A DNA stretch of 64,000 nucleotides from AA29 sp041481445 (GCA_041481445.1 JBGPBV010000015.1:13472-77471), one strand, 5' to 3'; shown: positions 54,870 to 64,000, counted from the stretch's first letter. Notes: generated by a model from the letters alone, not told the origin. Numbers and translations: made by a program.

Positions 54870-57125
54870 TCAGGAGCTCACAGGCGGAGCGGTGTCCAGC
54901 CCTCGGGGTGCGTCACGCCGGGCGAGCGATCGCAGGGCGGCGGCGAGGATCGGGACCACGCCCAGCGTGAGGAAGACCCCGTCCGCGAAGATCCGCACCC
55001 GCTCCAGGGTGTGGAACGTCCCGGTCATCAAGAAGGTGAGCCGGCGTGCGTGCCAGTAGCCATGGCCGAGGGAGTCCCACAGCTGAAGGACGCCGCCGGG
55101 AAAGAGGTCGGTCAGCACCATGAGGGCGAGGCCCACGTTCAGCCCCCAGAATCCCACGCGCACGAACTTCACGGTGCCGGCCCAGACCGCGTCCGTCTGC
55201 ATGGCGCGGAGACAGAACACGAGGACGGCGAGGGCCAGCATCCCGAACACCCCGAACATCGCGGCGTGGCCGTGGTTGCTGGTCAGCAGCGTGCCCACCT
55301 CGAAGTACGAGACGATCGGAAGGTTGATGAGGAACCCGAACACGCCGGCCCCGACGAAGTTCCAGAATCCCACCGCCATCAAGAAGTAGATCGCCCACAT
55401 CTGGCCCCCCGCGAAGGGGCCGCCGCACTCGTGGCAGGGGCGGTCCTTGATGCGCACGAAGTCCCAGGCGTCGAGGGTGAGCAGGGTCAGGGGCACGACC
55501 TCCAGGGCCGAGAAGGCGGAGGCGAGTCCCATGTTCAAGGTGCCCTGGCCGGTGAAGTACCAGTGGTGGCCGGTGCCGATGATGCCGCCGCCCAGGTACA
55601 GGATGGCGTCGAGGTACACGACGCGGGTGGCCGTGGTCACGGTCACGAGCCCCATCTGGTGGAACATCGTCGCCACCAGGACGGTCGCGAAGAGCTCGAA
55701 GAACCCTTCCACCCAGAGGTGGATGATCCAGAAGCGCCAGTTGTCGATGATCGCGAAGTTGGTATGGCTCCCGTAGAAGAGAGCGGGCAGGTAGAAGATC
55801 GGGATGGCCGCCGCCGAGTAGAGGAAGAGCGAGGCCAGCTCCGAGCGGCCGGAAACCCTCATGGCGGGTCGCAACGCGCGGAACATGAGGACGAGCCACA
55901 GCACGAGGCCGGCCGCCAGCAACAACTGCCACCCCCGGCCCAGGTCCAGGTATTCCGAGCCTTGATGGCCGAGCCAGAACCAGAGGTCCCCGAGCCGGTC
56001 GCCGATTCCCAGGGCCTCGCCGAGGAGGCTGCCGAGGACGACGAAGACGAGCGCGCCGAACAGCACGTTCGTGCCGAGGCGTTGTCCTTTGGGCTCTTCG
56101 CGGCCCACGAGCGGAGCGAGGAAGAGGCCCCCGCCGACCCAGGCGGTGGCGATCCAGAAGATCGCGAGCTGGAGGTGCCAGGTTCGGAGCAGGTTGTAGG
56201 GGAGATAGGACGCGATGGAGAGGCCGTAGAACGCCCCCGGCTCGACCCGGTAATGGGCGAGAGCGCCCCCGGCGAGACTCTGCAGCAGGAAGAGGGCGGC
56301 GACGATCCCAAAGAACTTTCCGGTGGCCCACTGGCTCGGCGTCAGCTTCCATCCGGAGAGGGCGCTGTCGTGGAAGTGCGCGGGCGACTTTTCGCCACCC
56401 CAGCCGAGGTAGTCGAACTTGCCGAAGAAGAAGAGGATCGCTCCGATGCCGGAGAGGAGGGTGATCAGGCTCAGGGCGCTCCAGAGGTAGGTCGAGCTGC
56501 TCGGGCGGTTGCCGACGAGCGGTTCGTACGGCCAGTTGTTCGTGTAGGAGTAGTCCTTCCCGGGGCGGTTGGCCACGGTGGCCCAGGTGGCCCAGGCAAA
56601 GTAGGTGGTCAGGGCCTTCACCTCGGACGGGTCCTTGATGAACGAGGGCCCGAGCCCCGGTGCCGGTGTCGGTCCGCGGAAGTACCGTTCCCACTCGCGG
56701 CCCTGGATCTCGAGGGAGGACGCCTCACAGGGGCTGAACACGAGAGTGTCCGTCGGGGGATCGTATCGGTTCGTCTTCAGGTCGCTCGCGACGCCCCCGG
56801 GGGTGGTCGCCCCGCCGCAGATCTCCGCGAGGCGGTGGAGATACTCGGCGCTGTAGTCCGGCCCGAGGTAGGCACCATGACCCCAGAGCGTCCCGTGCTC
56901 CATGAGGCCGTACTTGAGGAAGACATCCTGCCCGTGGAGGATGGCCGGCCGGTCGAAGAGCGTGGCTCCGCTCGCGTCCGTGACCCGCGCGGGAATCGGG
57001 GGCGCGTTCGTGTACGTGAGAACGGTGACGAGCGAAAGCACCGAGAACCCGGCGATCACTACCAGGATGGCGCCGTGGCGCCACCAGGGTGAGAGCCGTA
57101 CGGGTTCGTCTGGTGGCTGCGTCAT
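54870..57125 (-). CDS. norB: Quinol-dependent nitric oxide reductase
   Basis: 751 residues; ATG 57125 has a GGAGGTG ribosome site and precedes the first membrane helix, so longer starts are rejected. The N-terminal ~200-residue extracytoplasmic segment (quinol-type, no separate NorC) is followed by 12+ helices with haem and FeB ligands: HLQLAIFWIAT, HLWVEGFFELF, GTGHHWYF and SNHGHAAMFGVFG. It reduces 2 NO to N2O with quinol electrons in the membrane. The HLWVEGFFE motif supplies the Glu and His of the FeB site. No other denitrification genes are nearby, which suggests a stand-alone NO detoxification role. Confidence 0.95.
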   Translation of the reverse strand: MTQPPDEPVRLSPWWRHGAILVVIAGFSVLSLVTVLTYTNAPPIPARVTDASGATLFDRPAILHGQDVFLKYGLMEHGTLWGHGAYLGPDYSAEYLHRLAEICGGATTPGGVASDLKTNRYDPPTDTLVFSPCEASSLEIQGREWERYFRGPTPAPGLGPSFIKDPSEVKALTTYFAWATWATVANRPGKDYSYTNNWPYEPLVGNRPSSSTYLWSALSLITLLSGIGAILFFFGKFDYLGWGGEKSPAHFHDSALSGWKLTPSQWATGKFFGIVAALFLLQSLAGGALAHYRVEPGAFYGLSIASYLPYNLLRTWHLQLAIFWIATAWVGGGLFLAPLVGREEPKGQRLGTNVLFGALVFVVLGSLLGEALGIGDRLGDLWFWLGHQGSEYLDLGRGWQLLLAAGLVLWLVLMFRALRPAMRVSGRSELASLFLYSAAAIPIFYLPALFYGSHTNFAIIDNWRFWIIHLWVEGFFELFATVLVATMFHQMGLVTVTTATRVVYLDAILYLGGGIIGTGHHWYFTGQGTLNMGLASAFSALEVVPLTLLTLDAWDFVRIKDRPCHECGGPFAGGQMWAIYFLMAVGFWNFVGAGVFGFLINLPIVSYFEVGTLLTSNHGHAAMFGVFGMLALAVLVFCLRAMQTDAVWAGTVKFVRVGFWGLNVGLALMVLTDLFPGGVLQLWDSLGHGYWHARRLTFLMTGTFHTLERVRIFADGVFLTLGVVPILAAALRSLARRDAPRGLDTAPPVSS

Positions 57126-57172
57126 GGCACCTCCCCGCATGCCCCCGTCGGGCGAGGGCGAGCACAGGCCGG

Positions 57173-58855
57173 CTATCGCGGCTTGACCTCCACGAGCACG
57201 GGCAGGTTGTCGGACTGCAGGCCCGGCACGGCGGCTGCGTAGGGGTGGAAGCGGCTCGGGAAACCGGTGACGCGGCTCGTGTTGAAGACGCCCCAGAGAG
57301 GGCTCGCGAAGAGCGGGAGGCTGGGTGCGCTGTCGACGAAGATCTTCTGCAGGCTGCGGCTCACCTGCATCTGCTCCGTCTCCTCCGCGCTCGCCTCCAG
57401 ACGGCGCAGCAGGCGCCCCGCTTCTTCGCTGCCGAAGCGGTGGAAGTCGGCCGCCACCTTCTCCCCGATCGGGCGCACCAGCAATGGATCGAGCTGGCTG
57501 CGGTAGAACTGGTAGGGGGTCGCGCCACGCTCCGCGAACCAGATGCCCATGTCGAAGCGGCCCCGCTCCAGGGCCTCGTGGAAGGCGTCGTAGCCGAGGG
57601 GCCTCACGGTCACGTCGACTCCGACCTCGGCCAGGTTCTGGCGGATGATTCCCGCGGCCGTCACCCAGTCGGACCAGCCGTCCACGACGGCGAGGTCGTA
57701 GCGCATCGGCCCGCCGCCGGATACGGCCCGGACGACGTCGCCCTTTCGGGCGAGGCCCGCGGCGTCCAACTGCTTGCCCGCTTGCGCGACGTCGCGCCGC
57801 GTCCAGGCGCCGCTCTGGACCAGGGCGGGATCCTTCCAGACCTTTTGCGACTCCGCGAGCCCGGTGGCGTCCGCCGGCACCGCGTAGCCGTTGAGGGCCT
57901 CCCGCATGATCCGGGGCCGGTCGATGGCCAGGCTGATGGCCTTGCGCGATTCGGGGTCGTCGAAGGGCTTCTTCTGGGTGTTGACGTAGAGCATGACCGT
58001 GGGGCCCAGGTCCGGGTACCAGTAGAGGTGGCGAGCCGGAGCCGTCGCCACCCAGCTCTTCTCGATGTCGGCGACGAAGAGCGAGGCCCAGTCGAGGTCG
58101 GCGGTGGTCAGGCCGTTCAGGATCTCCTCGTTGTTGCGGTACAGCCGGACGCGCAGCGCGTCGACGCCGGGCTTGCCCGCCTGCCAGTATTTCGGGTTCC
58201 GCCTCAGCTCGTAGACGGTGGGCTCGAACCGCCGCACCTCGACGAAGGGACCCGTCCCCACCGGGCTCGGATCATCGAAGGTGGCGGGTTGCGCCACGTC
58301 CTTCCAATGGTGCTCGGCCACGATCGGCTGGGTGCCGACGGCTTCGAAGCCCGGGGTGTAGGCCCGCCTGAAGGTGAACTCGACGGTCGCGGGGTCGATG
58401 ACCTTCACGTCGCCGAGGAAGCCCCACACGCCCGGGCGGTCGAGGGCGGGAAATCGGCGCATCAGGTCGAAGGTGAAGGCGACGTCGCGGGCGGTGAACG
58501 GCGCTCCGTCGGACCACACCACGCCCGGGCGGATGGAGAACTGCAGGCTCAGGTTCCCGGCGCCCCACTTGTAGGCGCTGGCCAGCCACGGCAGGTAGGT
58601 CCGGGTGGCGCGGCTGTAGACGATCAAGGGCTCGTGGACGCCGGCGGTGGCCGGCCACCGGGTGTCGGTGTCGTCGCGGAACGGGTTGAAGGCCCGTTTC
58701 CAATCGTTCGCCCGCGGGCCCGGCGACACCGTGAGCGCGGTGCCGGGCGCGCCCGCGTCCTGCCCGGTGCACGGTGGCGCAGCGGCGGCGAGGACGGCCG
58801 TCATCGTGCCGGCGATCGCCAGCGCGCAGGACGGGCGAGACGTGAATGGGCGCAT
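57173..58855 (-). CDS. Extracellular solute-binding protein, family 5 (oligopeptide type)
   Basis: 560 residues from ATG 58855. Signal peptide (ALAIAGTMTAVLAAAAPP); SBP_bac_5 domain with the FSIRPGVVWSDGAPFTARDVAFTFD signature, VGTGPFV and LAIDRPRIM. Binds peptides or similar ligands for an ABC importer. No permease or ATPase genes are next to it, so it must use transporter parts from elsewhere or act as a sensor. Separated by 79 bases from a divergent chalcone-isomerase-like gene. The many upstream in-frame codons would hide the signal peptide, so the start is set at 58855. Confidence 0.9.
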   Translation of the reverse strand: MRPFTSRPSCALAIAGTMTAVLAAAAPPCTGQDAGAPGTALTVSPGPRANDWKRAFNPFRDDTDTRWPATAGVHEPLIVYSRATRTYLPWLASAYKWGAGNLSLQFSIRPGVVWSDGAPFTARDVAFTFDLMRRFPALDRPGVWGFLGDVKVIDPATVEFTFRRAYTPGFEAVGTQPIVAEHHWKDVAQPATFDDPSPVGTGPFVEVRRFEPTVYELRRNPKYWQAGKPGVDALRVRLYRNNEEILNGLTTADLDWASLFVADIEKSWVATAPARHLYWYPDLGPTVMLYVNTQKKPFDDPESRKAISLAIDRPRIMREALNGYAVPADATGLAESQKVWKDPALVQSGAWTRRDVAQAGKQLDAAGLARKGDVVRAVSGGGPMRYDLAVVDGWSDWVTAAGIIRQNLAEVGVDVTVRPLGYDAFHEALERGRFDMGIWFAERGATPYQFYRSQLDPLLVRPIGEKVAADFHRFGSEEAGRLLRRLEASAEETEQMQVSRSLQKIFVDSAPSLPLFASPLWGVFNTSRVTGFPSRFHPYAAAVPGLQSDNLPVLVEVKPR

Positions 58856-58934
58856 CAGGCTCCCTTCTGCGCCGAAGTCTAATCGAGACCACTTCGTCGA
58901 GGGGAGCGCGGACCCGAGTATCCTGTCAGGGTCC

Positions 58935-59537
58935 ATGAGAGTGATCGGCGCCTTCGTAGCCCTGCTGTCGGTAGCCGCGCCGGCCCCGGGCCCCGTGTCG
59001 GTCACCGAGCCCAAGACCGGCCTCACCTTCGCGACCAGGGTCGGCGACATGTCGCTTCTGGGCGTCGGCCTGCGGACCAAGACGTTCCTGAGATTCAAGG
59101 TCTATGCCCTCGGGCTGTACGTTGCGGACCCCGCGTTGTCTGGACCCCTCGCCGTGCACAAGGGGAAGCTCGGCGCCTCGGCTTTCTACCGGGACCTCGT
59201 CGTCGGCGACTTCGAGAAGCAGTTCGTCCTGAAGCTCGTGCGGGATCTCTCGGCGGAGCAGATCCAGGGAACCTTCCGGTCTCACCTGACGGCGGCCAAT
59301 CCAGGGCTGCTCGACCAGTTCGTGTCCTACTTCGGCCCGACGAGGGCGGGCCAGGAGTGCGTCCTGCACTGGGTGCCGGGCGGAAGCCTGGAAACGACCG
59401 TCGGCGGAATCGTCAAGCCACCGATCGCGGACAAGGCCTTCGCGGACGCCGTCTTCTCCATCTGGCTTCGCGATCGCCCTGAAGAGGACCCGATCCGGAA
59501 GCAGGTCGTGTCGCGCGCCAAGGAACTGATCAGGTAG
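58935..59537 (+). CDS. Secreted chalcone-isomerase-like protein
   Basis: 200 residues. A signal peptide (AFVALLSVAAPAPG) followed by a chalcone-isomerase-like fold: GLRTKTFLRFKVYALGLYV (conserved K-V-Y-A-L-G-L-Y), KQFVLKLVRDLS helix and a GGIVKPPIADKAFADAVFSIWL-type C-terminus. Bacterial members of this family are not proven isomerases; some bind fatty acids. Divergent from the peptide-binding protein gene, with the DUF885 gene downstream on the same strand. Confidence 0.78.
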   Translation: MRVIGAFVALLSVAAPAPGPVSVTEPKTGLTFATRVGDMSLLGVGLRTKTFLRFKVYALGLYVADPALSGPLAVHKGKLGASAFYRDLVVGDFEKQFVLKLVRDLSAEQIQGTFRSHLTAANPGLLDQFVSYFGPTRAGQECVLHWVPGGSLETTVGGIVKPPIADKAFADAVFSIWLRDRPEEDPIRKQVVSRAKELIR

Positions 59538-59603
59538 CGGGCCTGCCGCTTGGCGACGGATGTATCCTACGCGCCCCCGCCGGGCGGCGGTCGGGGCAGG
59601 GGA

Positions 59604-61262
59604 GTGAGCGTGATCCGAAGCTCGGTCGTGGCGGCGATGCTGGGTCTGGCGGCGATGGCGGTGGCTGGGCCGCCGGCCGCCGAGGCGGCGGACACGGAGC
59701 TCGTCTCGTTGTTCCGCGAGTGGCGGTCCTTCCAGAGGCCGCCGCGGCGGGACGGCGTGCCGGACTACACGGCGGGCACCATGGCCGCCCAGCAGCGCGC
59801 GCTGGCCGCCTACCAGCGTCGCCTGGCCGCGATGGACCCGAGCGGCTGGCCGATCGCCCAGCAGGTGGACTATCACCTCGTGCGCGCGGAGATGAACGGG
59901 CTCGACTTCGACCACCGCCGGCTGCGGCCGTGGGCCAACAACCCGGCCTTCTACGTGACGGTCTTCACGTCGGAGAGTGACCAGCCCGCGCGCGAGGGGC
60001 CGCACGCCGACGCCGCGGTCGAGGTCTGGACCTTCACGTTCCCGCTCACGGACGAGCAGTCACGGCGCCTGGGCGTCGGCGTCCGAGCCATTCCCGCGCT
60101 GCTCCAGCAGGCGCGGACCAATCTCGTCGGGAAGGGCAGGGACCTTTGGACGCTGGGCACGCAGGCCGTGCGGCAGCAGGGCGCCGATCTCGCCCTTCTG
60201 GCGTCGAAGGTCGAGGACGCTCCCGGCGGCCTGGCCGCCGACGTCCAGCGTGCGCGGGAGGCGACGGATGCCTTCGCGGCCTGGCTCGCCGAGCAGGCGC
60301 CCTCGCGGACGGGTCCTTCTGGAGTGGGCATCGCCAACTACGACTGGTACCTGGAGAACGTCCAGCTCGCTCCCTACACCTGGGCCCAGGAAGTCACGAT
60401 CATGGAGCGCGAGCTGGCGCGCGCCCACGCCCTCCTCGCGCTGGAGGAGCAGCGCAACGCCGCGCTGCCGCCGCCCGTCCCCATCGCGAGCGCGGAAGAG
60501 CACGCCCGCCGCTTCGACGCCGCCATCACCGAGTACATGGCGTTCCTCAAGGACCGCGACATCCTCACCGTGCGCGACGACATGGAGCCCGCCCTGCGAC
60601 ACTCCATCGGTCCCTTCGACCCCGGCCCGCGCGAGTTCTTCACGGAGGTGGACTACCGCGACCCCGAGGTGATGCGCACGCACGGTTACCACTGGTTCGA
60701 CAAGGCGCGGATGGCGCACGATCCGCACCCGAGCCCGGTGCGCCGGGACGCGCTCCTCTACAACATCTTCAACACGCGCACCGAGGGCCATGCCACCGGG
60801 TGGGAGGAGCTGATGATGCAGGCGGGGATGCTCGACTCCCGCCCGCGCTCACGGGAGCTCGTGTACATCCTGCTCGCCGAGCGCGCGGCGCGCGCGCTGG
60901 GGGATCTCCGGATGCACGCGAACGAGTGGACGCTCGAGCAGGCGGCGGCCTTCGCGTCGGAGAACACGCCGCGCGGGTGGCTGAGCCTGAAGGGCGCGCT
61001 CGTCCGCGACGAGCAGTTCCTCTACCTGCAGCAGCCGGCCTACGGCACCAGCTACCTGATCGGCAAGATCGAGGTCGAGAAGCTGCTGGCGGAGCGCAAG
61101 CGGCAGCAGGGCGAGGCGTTCCGGATGAGGGCGTTCATGGACGAGCTCGACGCCGCGGGCCTGATCCCGGCGTCGCTGATCCGCTGGGAGCTGACGGGGC
61201 GGATGCCGGACGAGGTCCGGCGGATGCTGGCCCCGGCGGCGCAGCCTTCACCGGCTCACTGA
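59604..61262 (+). CDS. DUF885 family secreted protein (putative metallopeptidase-like)
   Basis: 552 residues from GTG 59604, preceded by a GGGGAG stretch; in-frame start codons at 59550 and 59610 are alternatives. Signal peptide (AMLGLAAMAVAGPPAAEAA) then an all-helical DUF885 domain (EQVDYHLVRAEMN-like QQVDYHLVRAEMNGL, ERELARAHALLALEEQ, EGHATGWEELMMQAG). The EGHATGWEE stretch resembles the HExxH-like zinc site of M3-type relatives, but the first His is replaced by E-G-H, so metallopeptidase activity is uncertain. 61 bases separate it from the ADOP permease. Confidence 0.82.
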   Translation: MSVIRSSVVAAMLGLAAMAVAGPPAAEAADTELVSLFREWRSFQRPPRRDGVPDYTAGTMAAQQRALAAYQRRLAAMDPSGWPIAQQVDYHLVRAEMNGLDFDHRRLRPWANNPAFYVTVFTSESDQPAREGPHADAAVEVWTFTFPLTDEQSRRLGVGVRAIPALLQQARTNLVGKGRDLWTLGTQAVRQQGADLALLASKVEDAPGGLAADVQRAREATDAFAAWLAEQAPSRTGPSGVGIANYDWYLENVQLAPYTWAQEVTIMERELARAHALLALEEQRNAALPPPVPIASAEEHARRFDAAITEYMAFLKDRDILTVRDDMEPALRHSIGPFDPGPREFFTEVDYRDPEVMRTHGYHWFDKARMAHDPHPSPVRRDALLYNIFNTRTEGHATGWEELMMQAGMLDSRPRSRELVYILLAERAARALGDLRMHANEWTLEQAAAFASENTPRGWLSLKGALVRDEQFLYLQQPAYGTSYLIGKIEVEKLLAERKRQQGEAFRMRAFMDELDAAGLIPASLIRWELTGRMPDEVRRMLAPAAQPSPAH

Positions 61263-61323
61263 CCTTCTCGCCGCCTGGACGGTTTTTCGAAACCCTCGCC
61301 GCGTCTGGTGCGTATCCAATGCC

Positions 61324-63783
61324 ATGGCGATCTCCAACCAGTTGAGGCACATCCTCCGGCGGCTGGCCCGGGCCCCCCTGTTCACCTCGGTGACGGTGGC
61401 GACCCTGGCCATCGCCATCGGGGCCAACACCGCCATCTTCAGCGTCTTGGAGGGCGTCCTCCTGAAGCCCCTGCCGTACCCGCGGCCGGAGGAGCTGGTC
61501 GGCGTCTGGCACACGGCCCCGGGCGTCAACATCACGGATTTGAACTCTGCGCCGTCCCTCTACTTCACCTATCGCGAGGACGGCCGGACGTTCCAGGACG
61601 TCGGGCTCTGGACGGAGCGGGCGGCGACCGTGACGGGACTGGCGGAGCCGGAGCGGGTCACCGCCCTCCGCGTGACCGACGGGGTCATTCCGCTCCTGGG
61701 AGTCCCTCCGCTCCTCGGCCGCTCGTTCTCCAGGGAGGACGACCAGGCGGGCCGCCCGCCCACCGTCATGCTCGACCACGGGTACTGGCAGGCGAAGTTC
61801 GGGGGCGATCCCGGCGTCGTCGGGCGGCGCCTCACCGTCGACGGCGAGGCGCGCGAGATCATCGGCGTGATGCCGCGCCACTTCCGCTTCCTCGACGTCA
61901 AGAGCGCGCTCATCCTCCCGATGCAGTTCGACCGGGGCAAGGTCTTCCTCGGGAACTTCAGCTACCAGTCGGTGGCCCGGCTCAAGCCGGGCGTGACCAT
62001 CGCGCAGGCCAACGCCGACGTCGGCCGCATGCTGCCGATCGCTCTCGAGCGCTTCCCCGCCCCTCCCGGGTTCAACAAGAAGATGTTCGAGGAGGCGCGC
62101 ATCGCTCCCCGGCTGCGTCCGTTCAAGCAGGACCTGGTGGGGGACATCGGAAGCGTCCTCTGGGTCCTCATGGGCACGATCGTCCTCGTGTTGCTCATCG
62201 CCTGCGCGAACGTCGCCAACCTGCTGCTCGTGCGCGTGGAGGGGCGCCAGCAGGAGCTGGCGGTGCGAGTGGCGCTGGGCGCGAGCTGGGGCCGCCTCGC
62301 CCGCGAGCTGCTCCTCGAGAGCGTGACCCTCGGGCTGGCCGGCGGCGTGATCGGGCTCGGGCTCGCCCACGGGTTGGTCCGCCTCCTCGTCTTCCTGGCC
62401 CCGGCGAACCTGCCACGCCTGGACGCCATCGCCCTCGACCCGGCCGCGCTCCTGTTCACGCTGGCCACCTCGGTGGCGGCGGGCCTGCTGCTGGGGCTGA
62501 TCCCGGTCGTGAAGTACGCGGCGCCGCACGTGGCCACCGGCCTCCGCAGCAGCGGCCGCTCGTCCAGCGCCAGCCGCGAGCGCCACCGCGCGCGCAACGG
62601 GCTCGTGGTCGTCCAGGTCGGGCTCGCCCTCGTCCTGCTCGTCGGATCCGGGCTCATGGTCCGCTCCTTCCGTGCCCTCCGCGACGTGCCGCCCGGGTTC
62701 GCGCGGCCGGAGGAGGTGCTCACGCTGCGGATCTCCATCCCGGAGGCGCAGGTCAAGGACGAGGAGGCGGCGGCGCGCATGCAGCAGGCGATCCAGGACA
62801 AGGTCGCCGCCCTCCCCGGAGTGACGTCGGCGGGGCTCGGCAGCGGCATCCCGCTCGACGGCGACGGGTGGCACGACCCCGTCTTCGCGGAGGACCGCGT
62901 GTACTCGGAGGGTCAGATCCCTCCGCTGCGCCTCTTCAAGTTCGTCGCCCCCGGCTTCCTGAAGACGATGGGGACGCCGCTCGTGACCGGCCGCGACCTC
63001 ACCTGGAGTGACGCCTACGACCGCCTCCCGGCGGTGATGGTCTCGGAGGGCCTGGCCCGCGAGCTCTGGGGAAGCCCGACGGCCGCTCTGGGCAAGCGGA
63101 TCCGCGAGACGAGCAAGAGCGCGTGGCGCGAAGTGGTCGGGGTGGTGGCGGACGTGCACGACGACGGCCTCGACAAGAACGCGCCCACCATCGCCTACTG
63201 GCCGATCCTCATGAAGGACTTCGAAGGGGACGGCATGAGCCGGTCCCTCGCCCTCGTCGTCCGCAGCTCGCGGGCCGGGTCCGAGGGCCTCCTCAAGGAG
63301 GTCGAGAAGGCCGTCTGGTCGGTGAACTCGAACGTGCCCCTGGCCTCCGTGCGCACCCTGCAGGCCGTCTACGAGCGATCGATGGCCCGGACGTCGTTCA
63401 CGATGGTCATGCTGGCCCTCACCGCCGGCATGGCCCTGCTGCTCGGAGTCGTCGGCATCTACGGCGTCACCTCCTACGCGGTCTCGCAGCGCACGCGCGA
63501 GATCGGCATCCGCCTGGCCCTCGGTGCGCGAGGGCCGGCCTTGACCGGGATGGTCGTCCTGGACGGGCTCAAGCTCGCCGCCGTCGGCGCCGCCTGCGGC
63601 CTGGTGGCCGCGCTCGGCCTGAGCCGCCTCATGGCCGCGCTCCTGTTCGGGGTCGAGGCGGCGGACCCGGCCACCTACGCGCTGGTCGCCCTGGCCCTGC
63701 TGTCCGCGGCCATGGTCGCGAGCTACCTGCCGGCGCGGCGCGTGATCAGGGTCGACCCGGTGGAGGCGCTGCGGGCGGAATAG
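61324..63783 (+). CDS. ADOP-type duplicated FtsX/MacB permease
   Basis: 819 residues. Two MacB_PCD-FtsX units: the first begins LRHILRRLARAPLFTSVTVATLAIAIGANTAIFSV with FtsX helices near 275-400 (IVLVLLIACANVANLLLVRVEGRQQELAVRVALGASW), the second has helices from ~415 and ends with a FtsX domain (GVVGIYGVTSYAVSQRTREIGIRLALGA and a VDPVEALRAE C-terminus). This arrangement is the acidobacterial duplicated orphan permease (ADOP), which lacks an adjacent ATPase. Thought to export peptides or lipids. The DUF885 gene upstream may be in the same operon. Confidence 0.95.
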   Translation: MAISNQLRHILRRLARAPLFTSVTVATLAIAIGANTAIFSVLEGVLLKPLPYPRPEELVGVWHTAPGVNITDLNSAPSLYFTYREDGRTFQDVGLWTERAATVTGLAEPERVTALRVTDGVIPLLGVPPLLGRSFSREDDQAGRPPTVMLDHGYWQAKFGGDPGVVGRRLTVDGEAREIIGVMPRHFRFLDVKSALILPMQFDRGKVFLGNFSYQSVARLKPGVTIAQANADVGRMLPIALERFPAPPGFNKKMFEEARIAPRLRPFKQDLVGDIGSVLWVLMGTIVLVLLIACANVANLLLVRVEGRQQELAVRVALGASWGRLARELLLESVTLGLAGGVIGLGLAHGLVRLLVFLAPANLPRLDAIALDPAALLFTLATSVAAGLLLGLIPVVKYAAPHVATGLRSSGRSSSASRERHRARNGLVVVQVGLALVLLVGSGLMVRSFRALRDVPPGFARPEEVLTLRISIPEAQVKDEEAAARMQQAIQDKVAALPGVTSAGLGSGIPLDGDGWHDPVFAEDRVYSEGQIPPLRLFKFVAPGFLKTMGTPLVTGRDLTWSDAYDRLPAVMVSEGLARELWGSPTAALGKRIRETSKSAWREVVGVVADVHDDGLDKNAPTIAYWPILMKDFEGDGMSRSLALVVRSSRAGSEGLLKEVEKAVWSVNSNVPLASVRTLQAVYERSMARTSFTMVMLALTAGMALLLGVVGIYGVTSYAVSQRTREIGIRLALGARGPALTGMVVLDGLKLAAVGAACGLVAALGLSRLMAALLFGVEAADPATYALVALALLSAAMVASYLPARRVIRVDPVEALRAE

Positions 63784-63850
63784 CGTGCAGAATGTCTCTC
63801 ATGAAGCAGGGAGTGCCGAGCCTTCATGAATGGGCGGGCGGAATGCCGGC

Positions 63851-64000
63851 ATGACGGCAACGAGGGTTGCGCTCGTCACCGGCGCGGGCAGCGGCATCGG
63901 GAAGTCGGCGGCGCTCGCGATGCTGAAGGACGGCTACCACGTCGCGCTGGTCGGCCGCCGCAAGGAGATGCTGGAAAAGACCGCCGCCGAATCCGGCGCC
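63851..64000 (+). CDS. Short-chain dehydrogenase, N-terminal 50 residues (runs off window)
   Basis: Starts MTATRVALVTGAGSGIGKSAA with the SDR nucleotide-binding TGAGSGIG motif; the remaining sequence continues past the window end. NAD(P)-dependent oxidoreductase of unknown substrate. It lies 67 bases downstream of the ADOP permease gene and no ribosome site stands out. Confidence 0.85.
   Translation, partial: MTATRVALVTGAGSGIGKSAALAMLKDGYHVALVGRRKEMLEKTAAESGA

Overview
The window is GC-rich, densely coded chromosomal DNA with no rRNA, tRNA, CRISPR array, IS element or phage gene that I could find. Several families point to Acidobacteriota or a close relative: a duplicated MacB/FtsX permease of the ADOP type (61324-63783), large Ser/Thr kinases fused to WD40-like or TPR sensor halves (46645-49533, 33835-37314), a kinase-linked ECF sigma factor (49562-50140), and a beta-propeller (reg_prop) histidine kinase (39627-42809). 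The phylum is inferred from gene content only.

Region 1 (1-9971, all +) is part of an exopolysaccharide locus: the C-terminal part of a GDP-mannose 6-dehydrogenase (AlgD type), two paralogous asparagine-synthase-type amidotransferases, one GT2 and two GT4 glycosyltransferases, a FemAB/CelD-like GNAT protein and a YdcF-like membrane protein. Several of these genes overlap by a few bases, so they are probably translated together.

Region 2 (10173-19998, all +) is the most unusual part of the window: nine tightly packed genes, mostly with overlapping stop and start codons. They encode a haem-oxygenase-like diiron oxidase/oxygenase (HDO), an acyl carrier protein, a compact adenylating ligase, an SDR reductase, a FATP-like acyl-CoA synthetase, a group II PLP decarboxylase, a MetY-type O-acylhomoserine gamma-replacement enzyme, a MetA-like homoserine acyltransferase and a lipoprotein with a CxxCH motif and a toroid fold. 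A class III aminotransferase, a GNAT protein and a fused aspartokinase-homoserine dehydrogenase follow (20087-25158). The set looks like an uncharacterised pathway using an activated homoserine four-carbon unit and a carrier-bound acid. Its logic partly resembles fungal fusaric-acid biosynthesis. The product cannot be read from the sequence.

Region 3 (25173-28975) holds a GT2, a FemAB-like GNAT and a GMC oxidoreductase, by eye less GC-rich than the flanks. Region 4 (29126-42809) is mainly signalling: a propeller lipoprotein, an RsbT-like ATPase, an RsbU-N/HisKA hybrid lacking catalytic domains, a NarL-type two-component pair, a TPR Ser/Thr kinase, an FHA-GAF protein, a secreted Pro-rich-tailed protein and the propeller histidine kinase. 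Region 5 (42846-50140, -) carries a VapBC-like toxin-antitoxin pair, tdh and sdaA for threonine/serine catabolism, a beta-barrel protein, a PD40 kinase and its ECF sigma factor. Region 6 (50198-64000) has a small secreted protein, a MarR regulator divergent from a Lon protease, an MFS exporter, a quinol-type nitric oxide reductase, an oligopeptide-binding protein, a chalcone-isomerase-like protein, a DUF885 protein, the ADOP permease and the start of an SDR gene that runs off the end.
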